Translations under genes and position numbers: made by a program
The notes under the pieces: generated by a model
Database searches by the model: none
Seen by the model: only the letters and a program-made list of their open reading frames with translations
Told to the model about the DNA's origin: nothing
Origin: Bradyrhizobium sp.
Lineage (GTDB): Bacteria; Pseudomonadota; Alphaproteobacteria; Rhizobiales; Xanthobacteraceae
Direction of reading: 5' to 3'
Length of the DNA stretch: 64,000 nt
Assembly: GCF_004799445.1 (NCBI RefSeq)
Contig: NZ_SSNA01000198.1
Span: 62,001 to 126,000 of the forward strand
Shown: one piece after another, positions 1 through 9,461 of the stretch
Layout: every line of letters begins with the position of its first letter
Numbering within the stretch: the stretch's first letter is position 1

Positions 1-64
1 GATCCTCTCGATCAATCTGCTCGGCGACTGGCTGCGCGACGCGCTCAATCCGAAGCTCCGATGA
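1..64 (+). CDS. Peptide ABC transporter permease (DppC type), 3' end only
   Basis: Only the last 20 codons and the TGA are in the window. The residues read ILSINLLGDWLRDALNPKLR, the standard C-terminal tail of DppC/OppC-family inner-membrane permeases. The complete DppC-type permease ending at 10349 has almost the same tail (LSFNLVGDGLRDALDPRAR). It directly precedes two cognate ATPases, so it belongs to the first of two peptide-type transporters here. The rest of the gene lies to the left of the window. Confidence 0.85.
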   Translation, partial: ILSINLLGDWLRDALNPKLR

Positions 65-95
65 GAGGCGCCGCAACTCGAGTGTATCCGACCGC

Positions 96-1082
96 ATGAC
101 CGAACCTGTCCTTTCCGTGCGCAACCTCGGGGTCGAATTCGTCACCCGCCACCATGCGCTGCGCGCCATCGACGGCATTTCCTTCGACATCGCCAAGGGC
201 GAGGTGCTGGGCGTGGTGGGCGAATCCGGCGCCGGAAAATCCGTTACCGGTCTTGCGGTGATCGGCCTGATCGATCCGCCCGGCCGCATTGCCGGTGGCG
301 AGATCTATCTGTCCGGCCTGCGGATCGACAACCTGCCGCCAGAGCAGATGCGCCGTATCCGGGGCAAGCGGATCGGGATGATTTTTCAGGACCCGCTCAC
401 TAGCCTCAATCCACTGTACCGGATTGGCGATCAGCTGATCGAGACGATCCGAACCCACACCAATCTTTCCGAACCGGCCGCGCGCAGGCGCGCCATCGAT
501 CTGCTCGCCGAAGTCGGCATTCCCGCGCCTGACAAACGTATCGACGGCTATCCGCACGAATTTTCCGGCGGCATGCGCCAGCGGGTCGTCATCGCGCTCG
601 CGATTTGCGCCGAACCGGAACTGATCATCGCCGACGAGCCGACCACGGCGCTCGACGTATCGGTACAGGCCCAGATCATCTCCTTGATAAAACGCCTCGG
701 GCGCGATCACGGCACCGCCGTCATGCTGGTGACCCACGACATGGGCGTGATCGCCGAGACCTCGGACCGCGTCGCCGTGATGTATTCCGGCCGGATCGCC
801 GAAATCGGTCCGGTAAGGGATGTCGTGCAGAACCCGCTGCATCCCTATGCCAAGGGCCTGATGGGCGCGATCCCGACGCTGGCAAGCGACGCCGAGCGGC
901 TGGTCCAGATCCCCGGCTCGATGCCGCGGCTTTCCGCGATTCCGCCAGGCTGCCCGTTCAACCCGCGCTGCGCTTTCGTGTTCGATCGTTGCCGGATTGA
1001 ACGCCCGGAGCCGATCGCGGTTGGCACTCAGGCCGTGGCCTGCCATCTCTATGACACCGCCGCAAAGGACACCGCGGCATGA
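96..1082 (+). CDS. Peptide/nickel ABC transporter ATPase, DppD type (system 1)
   Basis: Cytoplasmic ATPase energising peptide-type import, 328 aa, the usual length for DppD/OppD. Walker A GESGAGKS lies at residues 42-49, the Q-loop glutamine at 98, the signature SGGMRQR at 157-163, Walker B LIIADEP at 176-182 and the switch histidine near 214. The C-terminal oligopeptide-transporter extension carries the cysteine cluster CPFNPRCAFVFDRC. The start sits 31 bp after the permease stop without a strong Shine-Dalgarno. The stop overlaps the next start by 4 bp (ATGA), which implies translational coupling in one operon. Confidence 0.93.
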   Translation: MTEPVLSVRNLGVEFVTRHHALRAIDGISFDIAKGEVLGVVGESGAGKSVTGLAVIGLIDPPGRIAGGEIYLSGLRIDNLPPEQMRRIRGKRIGMIFQDPLTSLNPLYRIGDQLIETIRTHTNLSEPAARRRAIDLLAEVGIPAPDKRIDGYPHEFSGGMRQRVVIALAICAEPELIIADEPTTALDVSVQAQIISLIKRLGRDHGTAVMLVTHDMGVIAETSDRVAVMYSGRIAEIGPVRDVVQNPLHPYAKGLMGAIPTLASDAERLVQIPGSMPRLSAIPPGCPFNPRCAFVFDRCRIERPEPIAVGTQAVACHLYDTAAKDTAA

Positions 1083-2080
1083 CGTCAGCATCCTTTGTCG
1101 AGGTCAAGGACCTGCGCCGCGTTTTCGATGTTTCGAAACCGTGGCTCAACCGCATGCTCGAAGGCGGCCACCTCGAATTCCTCAAAGCGGTCGATGGCGT
1201 CAGCTTTGACATCGCCAAAGGCGAGACCTTTGCGCTGGTCGGCGAATCCGGCTCGGGAAAGACCACGGTGGCGCGAATGGTGGTCGGGCTGTTGCCGCCG
1301 ACCTCGGGCGAAGTCGTCATCGACGGGGTTTCGATGAGCGACGCCCACCAGTTACAGGCGCGCCAGCAACTGCGCCGCCGGATCCAGATGATCTTCCAGG
1401 ATCCCTATGCGAGCCTCAACCCGCGGCTTCGGGTCGATGCCATTGTCGCCGAACCGATCCGCGCTTTCGACCTGATCCAGGGTGAGCGCGATATTCGCGC
1501 GCGCGTCGGCGAATTGCTTGGTCTGGTCGGCCTGCACGCCGACGACGGCTGGAAATATCCGCATGAATTTTCCGGCGGTCAGCGGCAACGCATCGCGATC
1601 GCGCGCGCGCTGGCCTCGGAGGCCGCATTCATCGTCTGTGATGAGCCGACCTCCGCGCTCGATGTCTCGGTGCAGGCGCAGATCCTTAACCTGATGCGCG
1701 ACCTGCAGGACAAATTCGGTCTGACCTACCTCTTCATCAGCCACAATCTCGCCGTGGTCCGACATATGGCCAACCGCATCGGCGTGATGTATCTCGGCCG
1801 CATCGTCGAGATCGCGGAGGGTCGCGAGCTTTTCGCTTCACCGCGAATGCCCTACACGAAAATGCTGCTGGGCGCGGTGCCGGATCTCGCGATGTCCGGC
1901 CGCCAGCGGATTCCCGTCAAGGGCGAGATCCCCAATCCGATCGACCCGCCGCCCGGCTGCGCCTTCAATCCGCGCTGTCCGCTGGTTTTCGACCTTTGCC
2001 GGCAAAAGGCTCCCGCGCTGATCGGCGGCGTCGCCTGTCACGCCGTCAACAAGCCCGCCGAGGCCGTGTTGCCCGCATAA
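1079..2080 (+). CDS. Peptide/nickel ABC transporter ATPase, DppF type (system 1)
   Basis: Second ATPase of the first transporter, 333 aa. It has Walker A GESGSGKT at about 55-62, FSGGQRQR signature, FIVCDEPTSALD Walker B region and a C-terminal oligo_HPY-type segment with CAFNPRCPLVFDLC. The FSGGQRQR form, as opposed to SGGMRQR, is typical of the DppF/OppF partner. Its ATG overlaps the stop of the DppD-type gene. About 75 bp separate it from the gamma-glutamyltransferase-family gene, so all may be co-transcribed. The substrate cannot be read from the ATPases. Confidence 0.93.
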   Translation: MTSASFVEVKDLRRVFDVSKPWLNRMLEGGHLEFLKAVDGVSFDIAKGETFALVGESGSGKTTVARMVVGLLPPTSGEVVIDGVSMSDAHQLQARQQLRRRIQMIFQDPYASLNPRLRVDAIVAEPIRAFDLIQGERDIRARVGELLGLVGLHADDGWKYPHEFSGGQRQRIAIARALASEAAFIVCDEPTSALDVSVQAQILNLMRDLQDKFGLTYLFISHNLAVVRHMANRIGVMYLGRIVEIAEGRELFASPRMPYTKMLLGAVPDLAMSGRQRIPVKGEIPNPIDPPPGCAFNPRCPLVFDLCRQKAPALIGGVACHAVNKPAEAVLPA

Positions 2081-2155
2081 TCACAAGGATGGGAGCCGGT
2101 TGGCAGCGCGTCCCGGTTGTGGTCAAGTGCGCGCAAATAAAGCCCGCAACAATGG

Positions 2156-3964
2156 ATGCCCATGAGCAAGATTAACCCCGATCCGTTCACCACCAGACCC
2201 GAGATCGAAGGCACTTTCGGGGTGGTTACCTCCACCCACTGGATCGCCACCGCAGTCGGAATGGGCATCCTTGAGCGAGGCGGCAATGCGTTCGACGCCG
2301 GCGTCGCCACCGCGTTTACGCTGCAGGTTGTCGAGCCGCATTTGAACGGCCCCGGCGGCGACGTGCCGATCATCGTGCACGATGTCAAGTGCGGGCGCAC
2401 CGAGGTGATTTGCGGCCAGGGCCCCGCGCCATCGGGCGCGACGATTGCGCATTACAAGAGCGAGGGCCTGGAAATGGTGCCCGGCACCGGGCTGTTGGCC
2501 GCCTGCGTTCCCGGCACCTTCGAATCCTGGATGCTGCTGCTGCGCGGCTACGGCACCCTGCGGCTCCGCGACGTGCTGGAACCGGCGATCGCCTATGCCC
2601 GCGACGGCTATCCCCTGGTGGAGCGCGCCTCAGCCACCATCCAGACGGTCGAGCAATTGTTCCGGAAACACTGGACCTCGTCGGCCGCGGTCTACCTGCC
2701 CAACAATGAAGTGCCGAAACCCGGCACGCTCTTCACCAACAAGCAGTTGGCGGAAACCTATACCCGCATCCTCAAGGAGGCCGAAAGCGCAGGCTCCGAC
2801 CGCGTCGCGCAGATCGAAGCCGCGCGCAAGGCGTGGTCGCGCGGCTTCGTGGCTGAAGCCATCGACCGGTTCTGCCGCACCCAGGAGGTGATGGACGTCT
2901 CGGGCTCGCCGCATCGTGGCGTGCTCTCAGCCGACGACATGGCGCGCTGGCAACCGACCATCGAAGCGCCACTGACCTATGATTATGGCCGCTACACCGT
3001 CTGCAAGGCCGGCGTCTGGAGCCAGGGCCCGGTGATGCTGCAACAGCTTGCGCTGCTGAAGGGTTTTCAGCTCGACGGGCTGGACCCGGCTGGCGCGGAA
3101 TTTATCCATCTGCAGGTCGAATGCGCCAAACTAGCCTTTGCCGACCGCGAGAAGTTTTATGGCGACCCGAAGTTCACCGAGATCCCGATCGCCACCTTGT
3201 TGTCGGATGCCTATAACGACGAACGCCGCAAGCTCATTTCGGAAAAGGCCTCGCTCGATTTCGTCCCCGGATCCGTCGAAGGCTTCGGCTCGGTGGTCAA
3301 ACTGCGCCGTCAGGAAGGCCACCGCGAGGCGGTCGGCGCCATGGGCGCCGGCGAACCGACCGTTGGGCGCTTCGGCGAGGTGCGCGGCGATACCGTGCAC
3401 TTCGACATCATCGACCAGGCCGGCAACATGATTTCGGCGACGCCCTCCGGCGGGTGGCTGCAGTCCTCGCCGGTCATTCCGGAACTCGGCTTTTGCCTCG
3501 GCAGCCGCGCGCAGATGTTCTGGCTCGAGGAAAATCATCCCGCCTCGCTGGCGCCGGGAAAACGCCCGCGCACCACGCTCAGCCCGACGATGGCGCTGCG
3601 CGACGGCGAGCCGTATCTGGCCTGGGGATCGCCCGGCGGCGACCAGCAGGATCAATGGACCACGCAATTCTTCCTGCGGCACGTCCATGCCAAAATGAAC
3701 CTGCAGGAAGCGATCGACGCGCCGGCGTGGCATTCGGAACATTTCCCGATCTCGTTCTGGCCGCGCACCGCACGGCCCGGCGTGCTGGTGGTCGAAAATC
3801 GCGTGCCGAAAGCGACCGTCGATACGCTGCGAGACCGCGGGCACATCGTCGAGATCGGCCCCGACTGGTCGGAGGGCCGCCTGACCGCCGCATCCAAGGT
3901 CGGCCGCCGCCGGCGGGCCGCGGCCAATCCGCGGGGCATGCAGGGCTACGCAGCCGGACGTTAA
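2156..3964 (+). CDS. Gamma-glutamyltransferase-family Ntn hydrolase
   Basis: A 602-aa member of the gamma-glutamyltranspeptidase/GGT-like amidohydrolase family. These proteins self-cleave before a threonine that becomes the nucleophile and hydrolyse or transfer gamma-glutamyl or acyl amide groups. The likely nucleophile is Thr413, in DTVHFDIID, which aligns with the TTH.SVVD motif of classical GGT. The N-terminal GNAFDAGVATAFTLQVVEPHLNG block (read in pieces) is also characteristic. No signal peptide is visible, unlike periplasmic Ggt, so it probably acts in the cytosol. It sits between two peptide-type ABC transporters and before a DUF1028 gene, suggesting it processes the imported compound. 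A second in-frame ATG lies two codons downstream. Confidence 0.85.
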   Translation: MPMSKINPDPFTTRPEIEGTFGVVTSTHWIATAVGMGILERGGNAFDAGVATAFTLQVVEPHLNGPGGDVPIIVHDVKCGRTEVICGQGPAPSGATIAHYKSEGLEMVPGTGLLAACVPGTFESWMLLLRGYGTLRLRDVLEPAIAYARDGYPLVERASATIQTVEQLFRKHWTSSAAVYLPNNEVPKPGTLFTNKQLAETYTRILKEAESAGSDRVAQIEAARKAWSRGFVAEAIDRFCRTQEVMDVSGSPHRGVLSADDMARWQPTIEAPLTYDYGRYTVCKAGVWSQGPVMLQQLALLKGFQLDGLDPAGAEFIHLQVECAKLAFADREKFYGDPKFTEIPIATLLSDAYNDERRKLISEKASLDFVPGSVEGFGSVVKLRRQEGHREAVGAMGAGEPTVGRFGEVRGDTVHFDIIDQAGNMISATPSGGWLQSSPVIPELGFCLGSRAQMFWLEENHPASLAPGKRPRTTLSPTMALRDGEPYLAWGSPGGDQQDQWTTQFFLRHVHAKMNLQEAIDAPAWHSEHFPISFWPRTARPGVLVVENRVPKATVDTLRDRGHIVEIGPDWSEGRLTAASKVGRRRRAAANPRGMQGYAAGR

Positions 3965-3996
3965 GGGCGGAGAAGACCTGAAAGGCCTGACCGAAG

Positions 3997-4707
3997 ATGA
4001 CCTGGTCGATCATTGCCCGTGACAATGCCACCGGCCAGTTCGGAATAGCGGTCGCGACGCGATTCTTCGCGGTGGGCGCGCGCGTGCCCCATATCGCCGC
4101 TGGTATCGGCGGTATCGCGACCCAGGCGCTGGTCAATCCGTATTATGGCATCGACGGCTTGAAGCTGCTGCGGGATGGGCACGCGCCGCGCGATGTGATG
4201 GAGACGCTGATTGCGGCGGACGCCGGCCACGCCAGCCGGCAATTGCACATCATGGACGCCAGCGGCCGGATCGCCGCATATACCGGCAAGGATTGCGTTG
4301 ACTGGTGCGGGCATCTCGCGGGCGACGGTTTTTCCGTTGCCGGCAACATGCTTGCGGGTGGCCGCGTGCTGGACGATACCGCGAACGCCTATCTCGCCAA
4401 CGAAAACATGCCGTTCGCGCGGCGCCTGATCGCCGCGATGCGGTCCGGCGAGGCCGCGGGCGGCGACAAGCGCGGCAAGCAGTCGGCCGCGCTCCTGATT
4501 TACGGCGAGGAGGAATGGTCCGATCTCGACCTGCGGGTCGACGACCACACCGATCCTCTTGCCGAACTGGAACGCCTTGAGACAGTCAGCCGCGAGCGCT
4601 GGGTGCATTTCCGAAAATATTTGCCGAGCCGCAGCAATCCTGCGGGGATCACCGACCGCAGCATTATCGACGCGGGCATCGAAGCGGCGACCGAGAGCGA
4701 GCAATGA
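3997..4707 (+). CDS. DUF1028 family protein (predicted Ntn-hydrolase fold)
   Basis: A 236-aa protein starting TWSIIARDNATGQFGIAVATRF, the conserved opening of the DUF1028 family, followed by GIGGIATQALVNPYYG. The family is predicted to have an Ntn-hydrolase fold and to act on amide or peptide bonds, but no activity is firmly established. It starts 32 bp after the GGT-family gene and overlaps the next ATPase gene by 4 bp (ATGA). Coupled hydrolase and transporter genes suggest a role in breaking down the transported compound. The specific reaction is unknown. Confidence 0.85.
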   Translation: MTWSIIARDNATGQFGIAVATRFFAVGARVPHIAAGIGGIATQALVNPYYGIDGLKLLRDGHAPRDVMETLIAADAGHASRQLHIMDASGRIAAYTGKDCVDWCGHLAGDGFSVAGNMLAGGRVLDDTANAYLANENMPFARRLIAAMRSGEAAGGDKRGKQSAALLIYGEEEWSDLDLRVDDHTDPLAELERLETVSRERWVHFRKYLPSRSNPAGITDRSIIDAGIEAATESEQ

Positions 4708-5693
4708 CGGATACCCCGCTGGTTGAAATCAGGGATCTGCGGGTCGTCTTTCATAGCGACGACGGCCGCACCACGCATGCGGTCGACACCGTCGATCTCA
4801 GCGTTGCCGTTGGCGCCACGCTCGGCCTGGTCGGCGAATCCGGTTGCGGCAAGAGCGTGACGTCGCTCGCCATCATGGGCCTGTTGTCGAAACAATCGGC
4901 AGAGGTCACCGGATCCATCCGTTTTGACGGCTTTGACCTGCTGGAAGTGCCGGACCATGTCCTGCGCGACCTCCGCGGCAACCGTCTCGCGATGATCTTC
5001 CAGGAGCCAATGACCTCGCTCAACCCGAGCTTCACCATCGGCGACCAGATCATCGAAACCATCCTGCGCCATCGCGGCGGTTCGCGTAACTCCGCGCGAG
5101 CACGCGCGATCGAATTGCTTCGTCGCGTTCATATCCCCTCGCCGGAACGGCGCATCGACGAATATCCCCACAAGCTCTCCGGCGGAATGCGCCAGCGGGT
5201 CATGATCGCGATGGCGCTGGCCTGCGATCCCCGGCTCCTGATCGCCGATGAACCCACGACCGCACTTGATGTCACCCTGCAGGCGCAGATCCTCGATCTG
5301 ATGCAGGAACTGAAAGCGGAGAGCGGCGCTGCGATTATCCTCATCACTCACGATCTCGGCGTGGTCGCCGAGGTCTGCGACGAGGTCGCGGTGATGTACT
5401 CCGGCGAGATCGTCGAGCGCGCCACGGTGGATGAATTATTCGCGAGCCCGCAACACCCCTACACCGTCGGTCTTCTCGGCTCGATCCCGCGACTGGACCA
5501 TCGCACTTCCCGTCTTGCCACCATCGAGGGCGTCGTTCCCAACATGGCCAACCCGCCGCATGGCTGCCGTTTCGCCGCGCGGTGTCCTTTCGCCGACGCG
5601 GCTTGCCGGGCCGCGCCGCCGCCGCTGGTGAACCTAGGTCCCGGTCATTGGTCGCGCTGCATCAAGGCGCCGCTGGAAAGGCTGGTGTCGTGA
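4704..5693 (+). CDS. Peptide/nickel ABC transporter ATPase, DppD type (system 2)
   Basis: A 329-aa ATPase with Walker A GESGCGKS at about 44-51, signature LSGGMRQR, Walker B LLIADEP and a C-terminal cysteine cluster CRFAARCPFADAAC typical of the OppD/DppD extension. It belongs to the second transporter and is distinct in sequence from the copy at 96-1082. Its start overlaps the DUF1028 stop and its own stop overlaps the GTG of the next gene, so four genes in a row are translationally coupled. Confidence 0.93.
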   Translation: MTDTPLVEIRDLRVVFHSDDGRTTHAVDTVDLSVAVGATLGLVGESGCGKSVTSLAIMGLLSKQSAEVTGSIRFDGFDLLEVPDHVLRDLRGNRLAMIFQEPMTSLNPSFTIGDQIIETILRHRGGSRNSARARAIELLRRVHIPSPERRIDEYPHKLSGGMRQRVMIAMALACDPRLLIADEPTTALDVTLQAQILDLMQELKAESGAAIILITHDLGVVAEVCDEVAVMYSGEIVERATVDELFASPQHPYTVGLLGSIPRLDHRTSRLATIEGVVPNMANPPHGCRFAARCPFADAACRAAPPPLVNLGPGHWSRCIKAPLERLVS

Positions 5694-6802
5694 CCGCCCT
5701 GATCGAGGTCAAAAATCTCGTAAAGCACTTCGTCGCGGACCGTTCGGTATTCGGGCGGCCGACCGCGTTCATCAAGGCGGTCGACGATGTCAGTTTCAGC
5801 GTTGAGGCGGGCGAAACGCTGGCGCTGGTCGGCGAGTCCGGCTGCGGCAAGTCAACCGTAAGCCGGCTGGTGTTGCGCCTGATCGAGCCGGACGCCGGCC
5901 ACATCAGCTTCGAGGGACGCGACCTTCTGGCACTGAATGCGAGCGGCTTGCGCGCTTTCCGCCGCGACGCGCAGATCATCTTTCAGGATCCCTACGCCTC
6001 GCTCAACCCACGCATGACCATTAGCCAGATCCTCACCGAACCGCTGGCGTTGCACGATCTCGTGCCGCGGCCCCGCCGTCGCGAGCGTGTGGAAGAATTG
6101 TTGCGGCTGGTAGGGCTCGAGCCGCGCTTCGCGCGCCGCTACCCCCACGAATTCTCCGGCGGCCAACGCCAGCGCATTGCGATCGCACGGGCGCTCGCGG
6201 TCGAACCCAAGCTCATCATCTGCGACGAGCCGGTATCGGCACTGGACGTCTCGATCCGTTCGCAAATTCTGAACCTGCTGCGCGACCTGCAGGAGCGGCT
6301 TGGGCTCGCCTACATCTTCGTCTCGCATGACCTCGCGGTCGTAAAGCACATCGCCGACCGCGTGGCGGTGATGAATCTCGGGGTCATCGTCGAGACCGCG
6401 GACGCGCAGGCGCTGTTCGCCTCGCCACGGCATCCCTACAGCCGTGCGCTCTTGTCGGCGATTCCGGTGCCCAAGCCGCGGGCAAAACGCAGCCGCATTG
6501 TGCTGCAGGGGGAGATGCCGAGCGCGCTCAATCCGCCAGCGGGCTGCCGCTTTCATACGCGCTGCCCCTACGTGATCGACCGCTGCCGGGTCGAACCGCC
6601 ACAATTGCTCGAAGATGGCACCGGATATGCAACGGCCTGTCACCGAACGGCGGAACTGCCGCCGCCTGACGCCATCGTGCCCACCGACGGTTCATTTTCG
6701 CCGACCCTGGAACGATTGGTGGCGGCGTTCAGCGGCCCAGGGGAAGTATCGGCTTCTTCCGGGGTTGATACAGCCGGGACAGTGCCGCCAGCGGTCGCGT
6801 AA
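5690..6802 (+). CDS. Peptide/nickel ABC transporter ATPase, DppF type (system 2), GTG start
   Basis: About 370 aa from a GTG at 5690 (reading M-TALIEVKNLVKHF). I chose it because it overlaps the upstream stop (GTGA) and begins exactly at the conserved N-terminus; an ATG at 5582 would add 36 residues unrelated to the family. Walker A GESGCGKS is at about 48-55, followed by FSGGQRQR, LIICDEPVSALD and the C-terminal CRFHTRCPYVIDRC cluster. The C-terminus runs about 35 residues longer than in the system 1 homologue, as a low-complexity tail rich in Ser, Gly and Ala. Confidence 0.92.
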   Translation: MTALIEVKNLVKHFVADRSVFGRPTAFIKAVDDVSFSVEAGETLALVGESGCGKSTVSRLVLRLIEPDAGHISFEGRDLLALNASGLRAFRRDAQIIFQDPYASLNPRMTISQILTEPLALHDLVPRPRRRERVEELLRLVGLEPRFARRYPHEFSGGQRQRIAIARALAVEPKLIICDEPVSALDVSIRSQILNLLRDLQERLGLAYIFVSHDLAVVKHIADRVAVMNLGVIVETADAQALFASPRHPYSRALLSAIPVPKPRAKRSRIVLQGEMPSALNPPAGCRFHTRCPYVIDRCRVEPPQLLEDGTGYATACHRTAELPPPDAIVPTDGSFSPTLERLVAAFSGPGEVSASSGVDTAGTVPPAVA

Positions 6803-6824
6803 TTTGGATATGGAGAACCTTCTG

Positions 6825-8336
6825 ATGAGAGTCTTGCGCGTGGCGATAACCGCGGCGGCGTTGCTGCTATCGCCTGAGATGGCCGTTCACGCCCAGACGA
6901 CGCTGCGCATCGGCCTTGCCGAGGATCCGGACATGCTCGACCCGACGCTCGGGCGCACCTATGTCGGACGCATCGTGTTCTCGGCGTTTTGCGACAAGCT
7001 GTTCGATATCGACGAGAAGCTCAACATCGTACCGCAGCTTGCGCTGTCGCACGAAACCTCCGCAGACGGCAAGGAGATGACGATCAAACTACGGCCGGGC
7101 GTGAAATTTCACGACGGTGAGCCATTGGACGCGGAGGCTGCCAAATTCTCGCTGGAACGCCATCTCACGCTGCCCACCTCGTTCCGCAAACCGGAACTCG
7201 CCGCGCTCGACCACGTCGACGTCGTCGACCCCCTGACCATCAAGCTGGTGCTCAAGACACCCTATTCGCCGCTGATCGCACAGCTCACCGATCGCGCCGG
7301 CATGATGGTTTCCCCCAAGGCGGTGAAGGAAGCGGGCGAGAAGTTCGGACTGCATCCGGTTTGCGCCGGACCCTACAGGTTCGTCGAGCGGGTGCAGCAA
7401 GATCGCATGGTGTTCGAGAAATTCGCCGACTACTGGAACAAGGATAACGTCTTCATCGACCGCGTGGTGTTCCTGCCGATTGTCGATGCCACGGTGCGGC
7501 TCGCCAATCTCAAATCCGGAAGCCTCGATCTGATCGAGCGCGTGCTAGCGACCGATATCAAGGACGTGCGCGCCGATCCAAAGCTCAAGCTGTCGACCAT
7601 GCCAGAGCTCGGTTACCTCGGCCTCACGATCAACATCGGCAATGACAAGAACAAGGGCGCGCTCAGTCAGTCGGAAAAGGTTCGTCAGGCACTCGATCTC
7701 TCGATCGACCGGGATGCCCTCAACCAGGTCGTATTCAACGGTGAGTTCACGGTCGGGAATCAATGGGTCAGCCCGGAGCATCCCTATTATCAAGGGGCAT
7801 TTCCGGTCCGGAACCGGGATATCGCAAAAGCCAAGGCGCTGCTCAAGGAATCCAACCTGCCCCTGCCCGTCGGCGTCGATTACATGGTGCCCAAAGGGAC
7901 GGAATATGAAGCCGTGGCCCAGGTCGTCCAGTCGATGGCGGCGGAAGCGGGCTTCGACGTTAAAATTCGGGTGATCGAATTTGCGACTTCCTTCAAGCAG
8001 GCCCAGGCCGGTGATTTTCAGGTGTTCCAGATCAACTGGAGCGGCCGCATCGATCCCGATGGCAATGCCTACGTCTTTCTGCACACCAAGGCGCCGCAGA
8101 ATGACGGCGGCTACTCCAATCCAAAGGCCGACAAGGCGCTGGAAGACGGGCGCCTCACCTCCGACCCGGCGCAACGCAAGGCGATCTACGAAGGGTTGAC
8201 CAAAACCGTGCTCAACGACGAGCCCATCATCTATCTTTATCACCGCAAGATTCTGATTGCGCACACGACAAAGCTCGATGGCTACCAACCGATGCCGGAT
8301 GGATTGGTGCGCGTCATCGGGTTGAAGCTGAAGTGA
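6825..8336 (+). CDS. ABC transporter periplasmic substrate-binding protein, family 5 (DppA/OppA)
   Basis: A 503-aa extracytoplasmic solute-binding protein. The N-terminus MRVLRVAITAAALLL then AVHAQTTLRIG is a signal peptide with a probable cut after VHA. The mature protein has the family hallmarks DPDMLDPTLGRTYVGR and KLRPGVKFHDGEPL. I prefer the ATG at 6825 because GGAG lies 9 nt upstream; an in-frame ATG at 6810 would add five residues. It supplies the ligand for the two ATPases before it and the two permeases after it. A palindromic GC-rich repeat separates it from the permeases. Ligand identity (peptide, opine, glutathione-like or other) is not readable. Confidence 0.92.
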   Translation: MRVLRVAITAAALLLSPEMAVHAQTTLRIGLAEDPDMLDPTLGRTYVGRIVFSAFCDKLFDIDEKLNIVPQLALSHETSADGKEMTIKLRPGVKFHDGEPLDAEAAKFSLERHLTLPTSFRKPELAALDHVDVVDPLTIKLVLKTPYSPLIAQLTDRAGMMVSPKAVKEAGEKFGLHPVCAGPYRFVERVQQDRMVFEKFADYWNKDNVFIDRVVFLPIVDATVRLANLKSGSLDLIERVLATDIKDVRADPKLKLSTMPELGYLGLTINIGNDKNKGALSQSEKVRQALDLSIDRDALNQVVFNGEFTVGNQWVSPEHPYYQGAFPVRNRDIAKAKALLKESNLPLPVGVDYMVPKGTEYEAVAQVVQSMAAEAGFDVKIRVIEFATSFKQAQAGDFQVFQINWSGRIDPDGNAYVFLHTKAPQNDGGYSNPKADKALEDGRLTSDPAQRKAIYEGLTKTVLNDEPIIYLYHRKILIAHTTKLDGYQPMPDGLVRVIGLKLK

Positions 8337-8362
8337 CGGAATTTTCGCCGCGCTCTTTCCTG

Positions 8363-8465
8363 CTCCCTCCCCCCTTGCGGGGGAGGGTTGGGGTGGGGGG
8401 GCCACACGGGGACTGCCGATGCGGCTACCCCCCTCCCTGTCCCTCCCCCACCAGGGGGGAGAGAA
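8363..8465. repeat. GC-rich intergenic palindromic element
   Basis: Between the binding-protein stop and the permease start lies a polypurine/polypyrimidine inverted repeat. The left part reads CTCCCTCCCCCCTTGCGGGG then GAGGGTTGGGGTGGGG; the right part reads CCCCCTCCCTG then CCCTCCCCCACC and GGGGGGAGAG. It resembles the larger element at 42381-42532. In this position the RNA hairpin could lower expression of the permeases relative to the binding protein, but that is inference. Confidence 0.7.
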
Positions 8466-8514
8466 CGATTTGGCGATCACCGTCACTCGGGTCTAACTCA
8501 ATTGTGCGTGCCCC

Positions 8515-9456
8515 ATGCTGAACTTTATCGGCAAGCGTATCCTGCAGCTGATCCCAACGTTGTTCTTCGTATCGGTGCTGATCTTTTCGCTGCTGCAACT
8601 CCTGCCCGGCGATCCGGCGCTGGTGATGGCCGGCGAGGAACGCGACCCCAACGTCATCGCGCAGATCCGTGCGCAATACCGGCTCGATCAACCGCTGCCG
8701 GTGCAATATTTCTACTGGGTCAAGGGCGTGATATCGGGCGACTTCGGCGAGTCGCTCCGCATCAAGGTGCCGGTGCGCGAGCTGATCGCGCAGAAACTGC
8801 CCGTGACGTTGCAACTGGCGTCGATGGCGATCGTGATCGCCTTCCTGATCGGCATCCCCGCCGGCATCGTTTCGGCGGTAAAGAAGGGCACCGCCTGGGA
8901 CTATGGCGCGAATTTTTTTGCGCTGTGGGGCATCTCGACACCGAATTTCTGGCTCGGGATCATGCTTATCTTCCTGTTCTCGATCGAACTTGGCTGGCTG
9001 CCGGCCTCCGGCTATGTCCCCCTCTCCGAGAACTGGCGCGCAAGTCTTGCCTCCACCATCATGCCGGCCTTTGTGCTCGGAAACGCCATCGCCGCGATCC
9101 TGATGCGGCATACCCGCAGCGCCATGCTGCAGGTGCTTGAAAGCGATTATGTTCGCACCGCCCGCGCCAAGGGCCTTTCCGAACGCGCGGTCATCCTCAA
9201 GCACGCCATGCGTAACGCGCTGACGCCGATCATTACACTCGGCGCGCTTGAGCTCGGCACGCTGTTGTCCGGCGCCGTGCTGACCGAGCAGATTTTCTCC
9301 ATTCCCGGCTTCGGAAAATTGATCGTCGATGCCGTGTTCAACCGCGACTATGCGGTCGTCCAAGGCGTGGTGCTGGTGACGGCGACGATCTACATCACGC
9401 TGAACCTGATCGCCGACATCGCCTACATCCTCGTCAATCCGCGGCTGAGGGCCTGA
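8515..9456 (+). CDS. Peptide ABC transporter permease, DppB type (system 2)
   Basis: A 313-aa inner-membrane permease with the usual six hydrophobic segments, the first at about residues 10-30 (LIPTLFFVSVLIFSLLQLLP). The periplasmic GDPALVM motif is standard for DppB. The cytoplasmic EAA loop that docks on the ATPases reads DYVRTARAKGLSERAVILKH. The C-terminus IAYILVNPRLRA is typical. It ends 5 bp before the DppC-type gene. The start lacks a good Shine-Dalgarno and follows the palindromic repeat. Confidence 0.93.
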   Translation: MLNFIGKRILQLIPTLFFVSVLIFSLLQLLPGDPALVMAGEERDPNVIAQIRAQYRLDQPLPVQYFYWVKGVISGDFGESLRIKVPVRELIAQKLPVTLQLASMAIVIAFLIGIPAGIVSAVKKGTAWDYGANFFALWGISTPNFWLGIMLIFLFSIELGWLPASGYVPLSENWRASLASTIMPAFVLGNAIAAILMRHTRSAMLQVLESDYVRTARAKGLSERAVILKHAMRNALTPIITLGALELGTLLSGAVLTEQIFSIPGFGKLIVDAVFNRDYAVVQGVVLVTATIYITLNLIADIAYILVNPRLRA

Positions 9457-9461
9457 TCCGC

